Positions 36,344 through 45,107 are shown, numbered from the stretch's first letter. The stretch: 64,000 bases of DNA from an uncultured Slackia sp. (GCF_934630525.1 NZ_CAKTVX010000002.1:124001-188000), one strand, 5' to 3'. Numbers and translations are program-made. The notes: generated from the letters alone by a model not told the origin.

Positions 36344-37792
36344 CTATTCGGCAGCGGCCTCGGTGTTCTCGGCCTCAGCCTCGTCAGCCTTCTTAGCGGC
36401 CTTCTTGGTGGTTTTCTTGGCGGCAGCCTTCTTGGCAGGCTTCTTCTCTTCCTCGTCAGCCGTGGGAAGCTCGACCTCTTCGATCTCGGCTTCCTTCAGC
36501 AGGGCCTCGAGAGCCTTGCCGCGCAGAATGCCCTCGCGGACGAAGGACAGGCGACCCTGCTTCTTCCACTCAGCATAGAGCTTGTCGGTATCCTTGGCGC
36601 CGGAGTTCTTGAACTCGTCAACGACTTCCTCGTCGGTCACAACGATGTTGTTGTGGCGAGCATAGGCGTCAAGAGCCAGGTTCTGCTTGACGGTGTCGGC
36701 AGCCTGAGCCTTGACGTCTTCCTTGAACTGGTCAGCAGTGATCTGCTGGGCAGCCAGGTAAGCGTCGAGCGTAGCGCCCTGGCGCTGGAGCTGCTCGAAG
36801 AAGCTCTGCAGCAAGTCGCGCTCGGCGGCGTCGCACATAGCCTGGGGCACGTCGCCCTCGAGGCGCTTCTGCAGCTCGAACAGAGCATTGTTCTCCATAA
36901 TGCGGGGAATGATCTCGCCCTTCTGAGCCTCGATCTGCTCGCCCATGAGCTTGCGCAGCGCGGCGACATCTTCGAAGCCGAAGTTTTCCTTGACCCACTC
37001 ATCGGTGATTTCAGGAAGAACGACCTTCTTCACGGCATTGACGGTGACGTCGAAGACGACCTTGGCGGTCTTGCCCTGAAGGATGCTGGTGAGCATGCAG
37101 GGGTTCGACTCAACCTCGATCTCGAAGTGCTTCTCTTCGCCCTTCTTGCAGCCAACGAGCTCCTCGTCGAATGCGGCCGGGAACAGGCCCTTGCCCAGTT
37201 CGTAAAGGCGAGCTTCGCTGCACAGCGCGGCGATATCTTCGCCGTTGTCGTCGACGGCCTTGATGTCGAGCTCGACGACGGAGTCGGCCTTCACCTTGGT
37301 GTTGGCAGGAGCGTTCTTGTAGTCGTGATAAGCGTTGCCCAGGTTGTCGATTTCCCTGTCGATTTCGGCCTCAGAGGCGGTCTTGAAGGGAACCTCGATG
37401 TGAACCGGGGAGTAATCGGAAAGCTCGAGAGCGGGCTTGACCTCGCACTCGATGGAGAAGGTGAAATCTTTGCCCTCTTCAACGAGGCCGTCGACCTCGG
37501 AGAACTTGGGCTCGGAAATCAGGATGAGGTCGGCTTCATCGATAGCCACGGGGAACGACTCGTTGAGCATTTCGTCGGTAACCGTGGAGAGCACGGCTTC
37601 CTTGCCCAGGTTGGCGTCGATAATCTGACGAGGCACATGGCCGGGACGGAAACCAGGGAACTTGTACTTCTTGCCGAAGTCTTTGTAGGCCTTCTTGATG
37701 CGAGCATCGATATCGGCGGCTTCAATGGTCACCGTGAGTTTGGTGGCGCCGGATTCGAGAACCTCAACGTTCGTTTTCAACTTTTCCTCCAT
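36344..37792 (-). CDS. tig: Trigger factor with Lys/Ala-rich C-terminal tail
   Basis: 482-aa ribosome-associated chaperone. The N-terminal ribosome-binding domain holds the signature FRPGHVPRQIIDANLG (variant of GFRxGKxP). A PPIase domain and a C-terminal helical arm follow. The last 45 or so residues are a low-complexity tail (EEKKPAKKAAAKKTTKKAAK, then acidic) that resembles histone H1 or mycobacterial nucleic-acid-binding tails and is not part of the normal fold. It heads the tig-clpP-clpX cluster. Confidence 0.96.
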   Translation of the reverse strand: MEEKLKTNVEVLESGATKLTVTIEAADIDARIKKAYKDFGKKYKFPGFRPGHVPRQIIDANLGKEAVLSTVTDEMLNESFPVAIDEADLILISEPKFSEVDGLVEEGKDFTFSIECEVKPALELSDYSPVHIEVPFKTASEAEIDREIDNLGNAYHDYKNAPANTKVKADSVVELDIKAVDDNGEDIAALCSEARLYELGKGLFPAAFDEELVGCKKGEEKHFEIEVESNPCMLTSILQGKTAKVVFDVTVNAVKKVVLPEITDEWVKENFGFEDVAALRKLMGEQIEAQKGEIIPRIMENNALFELQKRLEGDVPQAMCDAAERDLLQSFFEQLQRQGATLDAYLAAQQITADQFKEDVKAQAADTVKQNLALDAYARHNNIVVTDEEVVDEFKNSGAKDTDKLYAEWKKQGRLSFVREGILRGKALEALLKEAEIEEVELPTADEEEKKPAKKAAAKKTTKKAAKKADEAEAENTEAAAE

Positions 37793-37871
37793 CTGGATCT
37801 TCGTTCAAAGCCTGTGTTACCAGACTAGACTGACCGAGACGCGCGTTCGGGCACGTCGGCGGCGCGAGCTA

Positions 37872-37957
37872 TGGTGCGGGCGAAAGGACTTGAACCTTCA
37901 CGGGTGTTGCCCACCAGAACCTAAATCTGGCGCGTCTGCCAATTCCGCCACGCCCGC
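37872..37957 (-). tRNA. tRNA-Leu (UAG anticodon)
   Basis: Acceptor GCGGGCG / CGCCCGC, D arm GGCGGAATTGGCAGACGC, anticodon stem CCAGA / TCTGG with loop TTTAGGT (anticodon TAG, reads CUA). It has a long variable arm (class II) and T arm GGTTCAAGTCC. CCA is encoded at 37872-37874. It lies alone between tig and the antiporter gene. Confidence 0.96.
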
Positions 37958-38136
37958 ATTTCGCAAGCGCACGCATGCCCGTATGGACACGCAACAGAGC
38001 ACTATAGCAAAAAACCCGCAGGTTGTGCAGGTCAGCTTTCGAATACACAAGACCGCCGTTCGATGGCCGCTCTGCCAAAGAAGGCCGCACCTTCAGGCCG
38101 CCGCCCCATTCGTTACACGAGCGCAAGAGGCCGCGT

Positions 38137-38172
38137 CGGCTCGGGATGCCTGCCGGCGACCACAGCTCGCTG
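38137..38172 (+). repeat. Partial extra copy of a family 2 arm
   Basis: This 36-nt segment repeats, with two changes, the left arm plus adjoining interior of copy F (38234-38269), starting CGGCTCGGGATGCCTGCCGG and ending CCACAGCTCGCT. It is not followed by a matching right arm, so it looks like a partial duplication. Confidence 0.7.
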
Positions 38173-38233
38173 GCGCTTCGCCGTATTTGATTCGATCGGG
38201 CAAGCCTGAACGCGTGAACCTAAGCGGTCGCTC

Positions 38234-38376
38234 CGGCTCGGGATGCCTGCCGGTGGCCACAGCTCGCTACCGCTTCGCGCCTCAAGGCGCTTCGCTATGC
38301 GCTCGCTTCGCCGTGTTTAACCTTAGACGAAGAACAAGTTTGAACACGGAGGGCCTCCGGCAGGCATCCCGAGCCG
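38234..38376 (+). repeat. Cruciform repeat family 2, copy F
   Basis: Outer arms 38234-38253 and 38357-38376 are a perfect 20-bp inverted repeat. The interior reads CTCGCTACCGCT, GCTATGCGCTCGC and a hairpin whose right side is GTTTGAACACGG, then GAGGGCCTC. The order matches the other family 2 copies. It ends 27 nt before the stop codon of the antiporter gene. Confidence 0.85.
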
Positions 38377-38403
38377 GGGCGGCCGCCGGAGCCTTCTCCT
38401 CCC

Positions 38404-40482
38404 CTACACCTTGTCCTCGAGCTCGAGCTGCATCATGTGCACGTTTTCGCGCATATGCTTCGCCGTGTGGCGGTTGATGCGACCCGACTCGTACATCTGC
38501 TGAATGTGCTCAAGCTCGATTAAGAAGCCGGCACGGCGCACTTCGGTCGCCTTGTCCTCGACGCGCGCCACGGTGCCTATGTCGCGGCCGATGCGCTTCA
38601 CGCGCCTCAAGTCGCGCTGCACCTGCACCATGAGCGAGCTCACATGCTCGGTGCGATAGTTCGGGTCGTCGAGGCGCGCGCGCAGATTCTTCACCACGTA
38701 CTCGAGCGATTCAGCCTGGAGCTGTCGCACCTCGCGCTCCTCTTCGAAACCGTCGGAAAGCACGTTGCTGTCGAGCAGCGTTCGGGTAATGGAACGGGAA
38801 ATAAGGGCCGCGCGGCGGGCAATGATGCCGAACAGCCACAACGCATCGCGATCGCGCTGGATGAGGTTTTTCGACTGGCGAATGCGGCGCAGCATGCGAT
38901 AACCCACCACGGGCGACACGCGTTCCTCGTCAATCGTGGAAAGCACGTATTCCTGCTCCCACTCCAAAGCCTCAAGGCGCAGCGCCGAATCGTCGTCCTG
39001 CTCGCCCGTCCCCTGCTTAATGCGATCGATTCGATCGTTGTACTGGGCCATGACCGTTTGCGTCGCACGGCGGTTTTCCCTCGTTTGGCGCGCCGCAAGC
39101 TCTTCGATGGTCGCGCGCAACACCTCGATCGACGCATCGGTATCGGTGGCGTAGGCCTTCTCGCCCTGCTCATCGGGCAACAACACCGGCAATGCGAAGT
39201 TCGCGAGCAGCAACGTCACCAAAATCACGCCGCATGCGAGGAAGATGAGGAACTCGCGCTGCGAGAACACGCCCGGCGCGGCATTGAGCGACCACGGCAG
39301 CGTGAACATGATGGAAAGCGTGATGGCGCCCTTCGGCCCCGCAAGCGCCAGGGCGAGCGATTCTTTCAGCGAATCGGGCGTGACCAAGCGAATCGAGCGC
39401 AGCACGCGGCGCACCTGCTCGGGCGTGCCGCCGGAATTCCTTTGCTCAGCCTGCGCGACCTGCTTGCGGCCGACATAGCTGATGCCCACAAACCACAGCG
39501 TGCGCACGCCAATCACGATGGCGGAAATCACCAGCACGAGGAACAGCAGCTCACCGTTGCTTATGGCCTTTTCCTCCCACATGCCCGTCATGGCGTGCGG
39601 AAGTTGTATTCCCAAAAGCACGAATACCAGGCCGTTGAGCACGAACGAAAGCACGCGCCACACGCTCGATGACACGATTTTCATGCGCGCGATTGACGGG
39701 CCCAAATCGCGATTGAAAAACGAATACGAAAGACCCGCCGCGACAACCGCCAAAATGCCCGAGACGCCCACATGTTCCGCCGTGAGGAACACCGCAAACG
39801 GCGTGAGCACTTCGAGCAGCACGTGGAACGTGGTGTCTTCAAGCCCGAGGTTGCGCACTCGCGAGACCAGAAACGCGAGCAGCGCCGCGAACACAAGGCC
39901 GAATGCGATGCCGCCAAAGAAGCTCACCAAAAACGCGCCCGTCGCGGAAATCAGCGAGAAGGTTCCCGTAGTAAGCGCGGCGATGGAGAACTGGAATGAG
40001 ACGACGCCCGAGGCATCGTTGATAAGCGACTCACCCGAAAGCAGAATCGATTGACGTCGCTTGAGGCTCACGCGCTTCGAAAGCGAAGCTACGGCCACGG
40101 CGTCGGTCGGCCCGAGCGCCGCGCCAAGGGCGAAAGCTGCCGCAAGCGGAATAGTGGGCTCAAGGGCATGCAACGTGAAACCGATGCAGAGAATGGTAAC
40201 GACCACAAGGCCCACGGCGAGCGAAAGCACCTTCGCGCGATTCGACCACAACGCCACCTTGTCGGTGTTGCGCGCCTCGTGATAGAGCAGAGGCGCGATG
40301 AAGAGCACCAAGAACAGCTCAGGGTCTACTTGGAAATTCGACGTGGTAAGGCCTGCAAACGCAAGCAGCACGCCGATGCCAATTTGGATGAGCGGGGTTG
40401 CGACGCCGCTCACGACCTGGTTGATGGCGCTCGAGACGAGAACCGCGGCGCCGAGGATGAGTACGAAGGTAAAGGTGCTCAT
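38404..40482 (-). CDS. CPA1-family cation:proton antiporter (NhaP-like)
   Basis: 692-aa antiporter exchanging Na+ or K+ for H+. The membrane part has about 12 helices (residues 1-410), with the family motifs GAALGPTDAVAVASL and LSGESLINDASGVVSFQF; the ND pair is the ion-binding Asn-Asp of electroneutral CPA1 members. The last about 270 residues are a soluble, largely helical cytoplasmic domain. The ATG overlaps the stop of the diacylglycerol-kinase-like gene (TAATG), so the two are translationally coupled. Confidence 0.92.
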   Translation of the reverse strand: MSTFTFVLILGAAVLVSSAINQVVSGVATPLIQIGIGVLLAFAGLTTSNFQVDPELFLVLFIAPLLYHEARNTDKVALWSNRAKVLSLAVGLVVVTILCIGFTLHALEPTIPLAAAFALGAALGPTDAVAVASLSKRVSLKRRQSILLSGESLINDASGVVSFQFSIAALTTGTFSLISATGAFLVSFFGGIAFGLVFAALLAFLVSRVRNLGLEDTTFHVLLEVLTPFAVFLTAEHVGVSGILAVVAAGLSYSFFNRDLGPSIARMKIVSSSVWRVLSFVLNGLVFVLLGIQLPHAMTGMWEEKAISNGELLFLVLVISAIVIGVRTLWFVGISYVGRKQVAQAEQRNSGGTPEQVRRVLRSIRLVTPDSLKESLALALAGPKGAITLSIMFTLPWSLNAAPGVFSQREFLIFLACGVILVTLLLANFALPVLLPDEQGEKAYATDTDASIEVLRATIEELAARQTRENRRATQTVMAQYNDRIDRIKQGTGEQDDDSALRLEALEWEQEYVLSTIDEERVSPVVGYRMLRRIRQSKNLIQRDRDALWLFGIIARRAALISRSITRTLLDSNVLSDGFEEEREVRQLQAESLEYVVKNLRARLDDPNYRTEHVSSLMVQVQRDLRRVKRIGRDIGTVARVEDKATEVRRAGFLIELEHIQQMYESGRINRHTAKHMRENVHMMQLELEDKV

Positions 40483-41414
40483 TAATGGGCGGCCCCCTTC
40501 GCAAAGTACACGTCCAAAGCCCCCGGCAAAACCGCGATATCGAATTTCGTGCCATGAATAGGCTCGCCATCGATCTGGGCCGGCGGCTCGCGATCGAATT
40601 CCAACGTGAGCGATTTCGCATCGAAGAAATCAAACGAACCCGTATGCCCCACGTGCTTTCCGTCTTTCGCGCGTGCGAACAGGTACGCCGCCTTCAGCAT
40701 GCTCAGCGGCGCCTTGGCCACGCAGCAATCGAGTTTGCCGTCAGTCGCATCGGCGTTCGGGCACACCCGAAAACCGCCGCCATACGTAGGGCCGACCTGC
40801 ACGGCGAACAGGTGCATCGAACCTTGCTTCGGAGCGCCGCCATCTGCAATGGCGGTAAAATCGTAGGCATCGCGATGGAACACGAGCTGGTTCGCGCCTT
40901 CCTCGACGAACAAACGCGTGCCTTCGCGACCCGTTCTGCGTCGGCGTTCGTACGTTCCCAGCGCAATGGCGGCATCGAGCCCGAACGAAAGCGTCTCCGC
41001 GAAATACTCGCCATTGCACACGCCCACATCGGTGCTTATGCGCTGCGCGGAGGAGAGCTGCGTGAGAGCTTCTTCCATAACGAACGACATGCCGAGCGTG
41101 CGAGCGTAATCGTTGCCGTTGCCGCACGGAATAAGCGCGAATGCGGGGCGCTTCTCGCGCGGAATTCGCATGAGGCCCGCGAGCGTTTCATGCACGACCC
41201 CGTCGCCGCCCACAGCAAGCACGCAATCGAAATTCGACGCCTGCGCAGCAAGCGCCGTCGCATGCCCAGCTTCGCGGGTGGTCTCAATCTGAATGCTCTC
41301 AAAAGGAGCCGCGGCCGAACCAGCCGTATATCGCAAAAAAGCCGCGCCGCGAGCGCCGTCCCCATTTCTTGCCGCGGGATTCACAATTGCCAGCGTTTTG
41401 CCCATGCTCGTCAC
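40482..41414 (-). CDS. Diacylglycerol kinase family lipid kinase
   Basis: 310-aa DAGK catalytic-domain protein. KTLAIVNPAARNG at the N-terminus, the nucleotide loop VLAVGGDGVVHETLAGL and IPCGNGNDYARTLGM are the family hallmarks, and the C-terminal beta-sandwich domain follows. It probably phosphorylates diacylglycerol or a related lipid to recycle it from lipoteichoic-acid synthesis. A GTG at 41414 was chosen since GGGGAGG lies 7 nt upstream. An ATG three codons later is the alternative. Confidence 0.88.
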   Translation of the reverse strand: MTSMGKTLAIVNPAARNGDGARGAAFLRYTAGSAAAPFESIQIETTREAGHATALAAQASNFDCVLAVGGDGVVHETLAGLMRIPREKRPAFALIPCGNGNDYARTLGMSFVMEEALTQLSSAQRISTDVGVCNGEYFAETLSFGLDAAIALGTYERRRRTGREGTRLFVEEGANQLVFHRDAYDFTAIADGGAPKQGSMHLFAVQVGPTYGGGFRVCPNADATDGKLDCCVAKAPLSMLKAAYLFARAKDGKHVGHTGSFDFFDAKSLTLEFDREPPAQIDGEPIHGTKFDIAVLPGALDVYFAKGAAH

Positions 41415-41570
41415 GTGCGCACCTCCCCGAATCGCCGCACATGCGGCGAAATATCTTTCGGTGGCATTATACAGAGGAATGGAGATGTCCCGTCGAGCAA
41501 AAACACGCCGAAACATAAGAGCAATCGCACGGCACGCGGCATCTTGAGTAGGTGCGGAATGGAAACTCAA

Positions 41571-41596
41571 AAAAGAAAAGCCGCCCGAAGGCGGCA
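41571..41596 (-). terminator. Terminator after the 82-aa hypothetical gene
   Basis: Stem GCCGCC / GGCGGC around a CGAA loop, followed by TTTTCTTTTTTG on the minus strand. Confidence 0.85.
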
Positions 41597-41618
41597 CGCA
41601 TACGAACCGAAAGTATCT

Positions 41619-41867
41619 CTATCGCGCGTTAGGCGGAAGATTCAATGCAACGTTCACGGGAGGCTCGGCCATTTCCCAATTAGCGAGAAACGCATCGGCG
41701 TTGTCGTAAGGACGCGTGCAGCGCGACTCGCCATCGGTGATTTCAACCCAAAAGCCCTCGCGCCCATATTTGCGCTCGAGCGGGTCGATTTTATATACGT
41801 GACCCGGCTCGAGGCTCAAGCCCGTGACAAGCGCGCGTTTACCGCGGTACCTCATCATGTCGCTCAT
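41619..41867 (-). CDS. Small hypothetical protein (82 aa)
   Basis: 82-aa soluble protein, MSDMMRYRGKRALVTGLSLE start, with a short SH3-barrel-like look (RALVTGLSLEPGHVYKIDPL, then GFWVEITDGESRCTRPYDN). I do not recognise a family. AAGGAGG lies about 10 nt before the ATG. It is followed by its own terminator and preceded by the tRNA cluster, so it is probably a single-gene unit. Codon use resembles that of the neighbouring genes. Confidence 0.65.
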   Translation of the reverse strand: MSDMMRYRGKRALVTGLSLEPGHVYKIDPLERKYGREGFWVEITDGESRCTRPYDNADAFLANWEMAEPPVNVALNLPPNAR

Positions 41868-42035
41868 GCCTAAAACCGCCTCCTTCTATTCAAACCGCAC
41901 ACGCGGTTTCGAAATTGACTCGAAAACTAAGCGTCTATGATAGCGACTGCCAGCAGAAGGCGAAAGGGGGGAACGCCAATATTTAGCAGAGGGCCATCAT
42001 TATTCAAGAGTTTTTTACACTCCTGAAATAAATGA

Positions 42036-42062
42036 AAAGACCAGGTACTTGGCCTGGTCTTT
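42036..42062 (-). terminator. Terminator of the tRNA cluster
   Basis: Perfect 10-bp stem AAAGACCAGG / CCTGGTCTTT with a 7-nt loop. TTCATTT follows on the minus strand, 10 nt after the last tRNA-Lys. Confidence 0.85.
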
Positions 42063-42071
42063 AAATTTCAG

Positions 42072-42147
42072 TGGTGGATCGTCGGGGACTCGAACCCCGG
42101 ACCTTGGGATTAAGAGTCCCCTGCTCTACCAACTAAGCTAACGATCC
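42072..42147 (-). tRNA. tRNA-Lys (CUU anticodon), copy 1
   Basis: 76 nt including the encoded CCA. Acceptor GGATCGT / ACGATCC, anticodon loop CTCTTAA (anticodon CTT), T arm GGGGTTCGAGTCCCC. The first anticodon-stem pair is a G-A mismatch. It is identical to the copy at 42242. Confidence 0.96.
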
Positions 42148-42241
42148 AGAAAAGAAAGCATATGTAAAGGTTCGCGCGTTTAAACGCAATGTCATCTGCG
42201 GCTTAGCTTTCATTCAGCTGCAGCGACACCGAAAGTGCAAG

Positions 42242-42317
42242 TGGTGGATCGTCGGGGACTCGAACCCCGGACCTTGGGATTAAGAGTCCCCTGCTCTACC
42301 AACTAAGCTAACGATCC
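42242..42317 (-). tRNA. tRNA-Lys (CUU anticodon), copy 2
   Basis: Identical to the copy at 42072, offset by exactly 170 nt. The identity extends about 29 nt upstream of each gene (a 107-bp duplicated block), so it arose by recent tandem duplication. It precedes copy 1 in the direction of transcription. Confidence 0.96.
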
Positions 42318-42406
42318 AGAAAAGAAAGCATATGTAAAGGTTCGCGGATTCCCGCAGCCATTGTGAACGTAGCTTTCATAGCCCACAATGCCTTGTGTTG
42401 AAAAAC

Positions 42407-42484
42407 TGGGGTGGGTGATCGGATTCGAACCGACGACCTCAAGAGCCACAATCTTGCGCCCTAACCAACTAGGCCACACCCACC
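42407..42484 (-). tRNA. tRNA-His (GUG anticodon)
   Basis: Acceptor GTGGGTG / CACCCAC with discriminator C73 and an extra 5' G (position -1), the identity elements of tRNA-His. The anticodon stem CAAGA / TCTTG holds loop TTGTGGC (anticodon GTG). CCA is encoded. It lies between tRNA-Lys and tRNA-Arg. Confidence 0.96.
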
Positions 42485-42712
42485 ATGTTTCTCACGCCGT
42501 TTGGGTGATGCCCAAGCGGCAAGCGAATACTATACAGATGTCTCCCTCACAACGCAACCCCCTTTTTTAAAATTTTTTCGAGAGAATCGAAACCGCAGGT
42601 CAGGGCTTCGAATTCTTGAAGAACAGAAATGAGGCCGCTCGCTTTCCAAAAACAGCGAGCGTAGCTTGCGAGGGTCGAGGCGGCCGCCGGAGCCCGGCGC
42701 AGCGTCGACAAA

Positions 42713-42738
42713 AAACGCCGTTCGGCAGAACGGCGTTT
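42713..42738 (-). terminator. Terminator after tRNA-Arg
   Basis: Perfect 11-bp stem AAACGCCGTTC / GAACGGCGTTT with loop GGCA, followed by TTG on the minus strand after T residues, directly downstream of tRNA-Arg. tRNA-His and the Lys pair therefore probably have their own promoter. Confidence 0.9.
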
Positions 42739-42746
42739 GACATCAA

Positions 42747-42822
42747 TGGTGCCCCCGGCGGGAATCGAACCCACAACCATCGGATTAGAAGTCCGGTGCT
42801 CTATCCGTTGAGCCACGGGGGC
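42747..42822 (-). tRNA. tRNA-Arg (UCU anticodon)
   Basis: Acceptor GCCCCCG / CGGGGGC, anticodon stem CCGGA / TCCGA-like with loop CTTCTAA (anticodon TCT), T arm GGGTTCGATTCCC and encoded CCA. A -10-like TATAAT lies 15 nt upstream. Confidence 0.96.
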
Positions 42823-42836
42823 TTGTGCAGCGTTTA

Positions 42837-42842
42837 ATTATA
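42837..42842 (-). promoter_or_regulatory. -10 box of tRNA-Arg
   Basis: Perfect TATAAT on the minus strand, 15 nt upstream of the mature tRNA-Arg 5' end. The -35 region at 17-nt spacing is poor. Confidence 0.5.
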
Positions 42843-42872
42843 TACGAAGCTGCAGCAATATCGGTTTGTTAA

Positions 42873-43265
42873 TTATTCGGCGTCTTCGCTTTTCGGCTCA
42901 TCGGGCTCGAAGTCAATCGTGGGAGCATCGTTCCACACCTCTTCGAGGCGATAGTAGTCGCGGCCTTCGGGCTGGAAGCAGTGCACCACGAAATCGCCGA
43001 AGTCAAGCAGGGCCCAGAAACCCTCATCGGCGCCTTCGATGCCGAACGGCTTCACGCCGGCCTCTTTGACCTCAGCCTCTTCAATGGCGTCGAGTACAGC
43101 GGCAACCTGGCGGTTGTTCTGCGCGGTCACGATAACGAAGAAATCGGTCACGCTCACGAGCTCGCGAACGTCCTGAATCACGATGTCGGTAGCCTTCTTG
43201 GAATCGGCCGCCTTCGCAGCGATCATCACTTTCTCAAGGGCGGTAAGTCCTTTGTCTTTTGCCAT
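42873..43265 (-). CDS. rsfS: Ribosomal silencing factor RsfS
   Basis: 130-aa RsfS/Iojap protein that binds L14 and blocks subunit joining under starvation. DIVIQDVRELVSVTDFFVIV, AQNNRQVAAVLDAIEEA and GFWALLDFGDFVVHCFQPEG are typical. The C-terminus is acidic. AGAAAGGAAATG precedes the ATG. It is the downstream partner of yqeK, as is common. Confidence 0.95.
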   Translation of the reverse strand: MAKDKGLTALEKVMIAAKAADSKKATDIVIQDVRELVSVTDFFVIVTAQNNRQVAAVLDAIEEAEVKEAGVKPFGIEGADEGFWALLDFGDFVVHCFQPEGRDYYRLEEVWNDAPTIDFEPDEPKSEDAE

Positions 43266-43307
43266 TCGGCATTTCCTTTCTAAGCTTTTGGGCAGGCGCC
43301 CAACGGT

Positions 43308-44360
43308 TTACTGAATGGGGATAATGCGCGCGCCATTCGGCGTGCGCTCCACCTTGGGTTGTTCGTTCGTCTTTGCGACAGATGCACATTGGCCCTCAGC
43401 GTCAACGACGGCTTTCGGCCCAGTTTCGGCGACGGCCTCGGGCTTTGCCTGGGCGGCAGCGTCAAGTCGCGCCTTTCCGCGAGCTTCAAGCTTAGCTCGC
43501 GCCTCGGCGGCTTCTGCCTGCATTTTCGCACGCTTCTCTTCGCGCACGCGCTCGCGTTCTTCGGCAGCCTTGCGGGCAAGCGCCATTTGCTGCTCGGCCT
43601 CGCGCGCCAACTGCTCGCGACGGGCGATTTCCGCAGCAAGCAATTGCGCTTCCGAGGCTTCGCCCCCAGCCGGCGCATCGCACGCGGCGCGTTCGGCCTC
43701 AAGGCGCTCTTTGCGCTCAACGACCAGGGAATTGTACACGTCAAGCGACGGCGACGCCACCACCATGTCGGCCGAAAGCAGATACATGAAGTTCGCTTTA
43801 TACGTGCGATAGAACAATTCTTCCAGGCACACCTCGCCCACCGCGGCGCGCAGGCCCTCGATATCGGGGAAATCACGGCCCGGCTCAATAATGTCGGCCA
43901 CGAATACCACCATGTCCAAATCGGACATTCCAACCGCACCGCACGTGTGTCGGCTAATCGCCTGCAACACGGCATCGGAAAGCTCAGGGAACTCGTCGCG
44001 CAGCGTTGCCGCAGCCGTCCACGAATGCAGCACACCCGTCGCATGCTCGCGCACTTCCTTGTCTGCGAGCTTGAGCTTTTTCGCCTTGCGCTTGAGTTCA
44101 TCGCCCGTAAGCGACTTATCCCAATCGTGCAGAAGGCCCGCAACGGCCGCCTCGTTCTGGTCCACGCCATAGATGCGAGCCAGCTGTTCGGCGGTTTGGG
44201 AAACGCCGAGCGAATGGCGGTAGCGCGACGCTTTCACGCGCGCCTGGAGCGCCTGGCGCATCTCGTCGAAACGGTCAGGAGAAATCGCGACAACCTGCTC
44301 GCAGCTTTCCTGATGCTTCTTCATCTTCTTTTCTTTTTTCTTCGATTTGGCCTTGGCCAT
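43308..44360 (-). CDS. yqeK: YqeK-like HD hydrolase with coiled-coil C-terminus
   Basis: 350-aa protein. The HD domain shows YRHSLGVSQTAEQLARIYGV, LLHDWDKSLTGDEL, HSWTAAATLRDEFP and RHTCGAVGMSDLDMVVFVAD, the metal-binding set of YqeK, which hydrolyses diadenosine tetraphosphate in the family. A charged N-terminal extension (KAKSKKKEKKMKKHQ) and about 140 extra C-terminal residues, rich in Ala, Glu and Arg and likely a coiled coil, enlarge it well beyond the usual 190 aa. The start was set at 44360 where AAGGGGC precedes the ATG. It lies between nadD and rsfS, the normal order. Confidence 0.9.
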   Translation of the reverse strand: MAKAKSKKKEKKMKKHQESCEQVVAISPDRFDEMRQALQARVKASRYRHSLGVSQTAEQLARIYGVDQNEAAVAGLLHDWDKSLTGDELKRKAKKLKLADKEVREHATGVLHSWTAAATLRDEFPELSDAVLQAISRHTCGAVGMSDLDMVVFVADIIEPGRDFPDIEGLRAAVGEVCLEELFYRTYKANFMYLLSADMVVASPSLDVYNSLVVERKERLEAERAACDAPAGGEASEAQLLAAEIARREQLAREAEQQMALARKAAEERERVREEKRAKMQAEAAEARAKLEARGKARLDAAAQAKPEAVAETGPKAVVDAEGQCASVAKTNEQPKVERTPNGARIIPIQ

Positions 44361-44390
44361 ATCAATCGCCCCTTGCATACGCCCAGCGGT

Positions 44391-45107
44391 TTAACGCTGG
44401 TAGAGCCCGTGTGACTCGATATAGTCTGCCACAACCGCTGGCACCTCATCGCGAATGGAGCGGCGTGTGCGCACTTTTTCCCTTAAATTGGTAGAAGATA
44501 CATCCATTCGAGGCATCTCTACCTGCAATATCTCGCGCGCGCCAATGATTTGGGCAAGGCGAGAAAGACCGCGCTCGTCAAGCGCCACGTCGTCGCGCTG
44601 CGACACCACGGCGAACCTCGCGAGGCCGCCAAGCTCGCTCGCCTCGCGCCACTCCCCCAAACGCGCCGCAGCATCGGCTCCCATAAGGAAGCACAGCTCG
44701 ACATGTGCGGGAAGAATTCGACGCAGCTCGCGCAGCGTATCGACCGTATAGGTTTCCCCAGCCCGGTCGATTTCCATACGGCTTGCAGCAAAGCGAACAT
44801 CGCCTTCAATGGCGGCCTGAACCATGGCAAAGCGGTCTTCCGCAGGCGTCAAGGAGCGTCCATGCTTCATCCACGGGTCACCCGCAACTACGAACAGCAC
44901 GCCCGAAAGGCCCAGCGATTCGCACGCGCGACGAGCGATTTCGAGGTGGCCATTGTGAATGGGATCGAACGTGCCCCCCATAACGCCCAAACGGCGCACA
45001 TGTCCACCGGCTGCCAAATTCGCGAGGAAGTCGCCTTCGCTCAATCGCGCGGAACAACCGCCGCCAGCGCCCAAGGGAGCACCCGCATTCAAGCTTTCAT
45101 TCGCCAC
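44391..45107 (-). CDS. nadD: Nicotinate-nucleotide adenylyltransferase
   Basis: 238-aa (with this start) enzyme of NAD synthesis making deamido-NAD. The nucleotidyltransferase motif GVMGGTFDPIHNGHLEIA and the C-terminal SSTNLREKVRTRRSIRD are clear. A GTG at 45107, four nt after the proA stop, was chosen because GAGG lies just upstream. It gives an N-terminal extension of about 40 residues. A second GTG directly before RRLGVMGGTF would give a normal-length protein and cannot be excluded. Confidence 0.9.
   Translation of the reverse strand: MANESLNAGAPLGAGGGCSARLSEGDFLANLAAGGHVRRLGVMGGTFDPIHNGHLEIARRACESLGLSGVLFVVAGDPWMKHGRSLTPAEDRFAMVQAAIEGDVRFAASRMEIDRAGETYTVDTLRELRRILPAHVELCFLMGADAAARLGEWREASELGGLARFAVVSQRDDVALDERGLSRLAQIIGAREILQVEMPRMDVSSTNLREKVRTRRSIRDEVPAVVADYIESHGLYQR

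Noticed and set aside
42072..42147. tRNA-Lys as a pseudogene because of a mismatched anticodon-stem pair
   Set aside because: All other stems, the CTT anticodon and the CCA end are intact, and both copies are identical, so it is likely functional.
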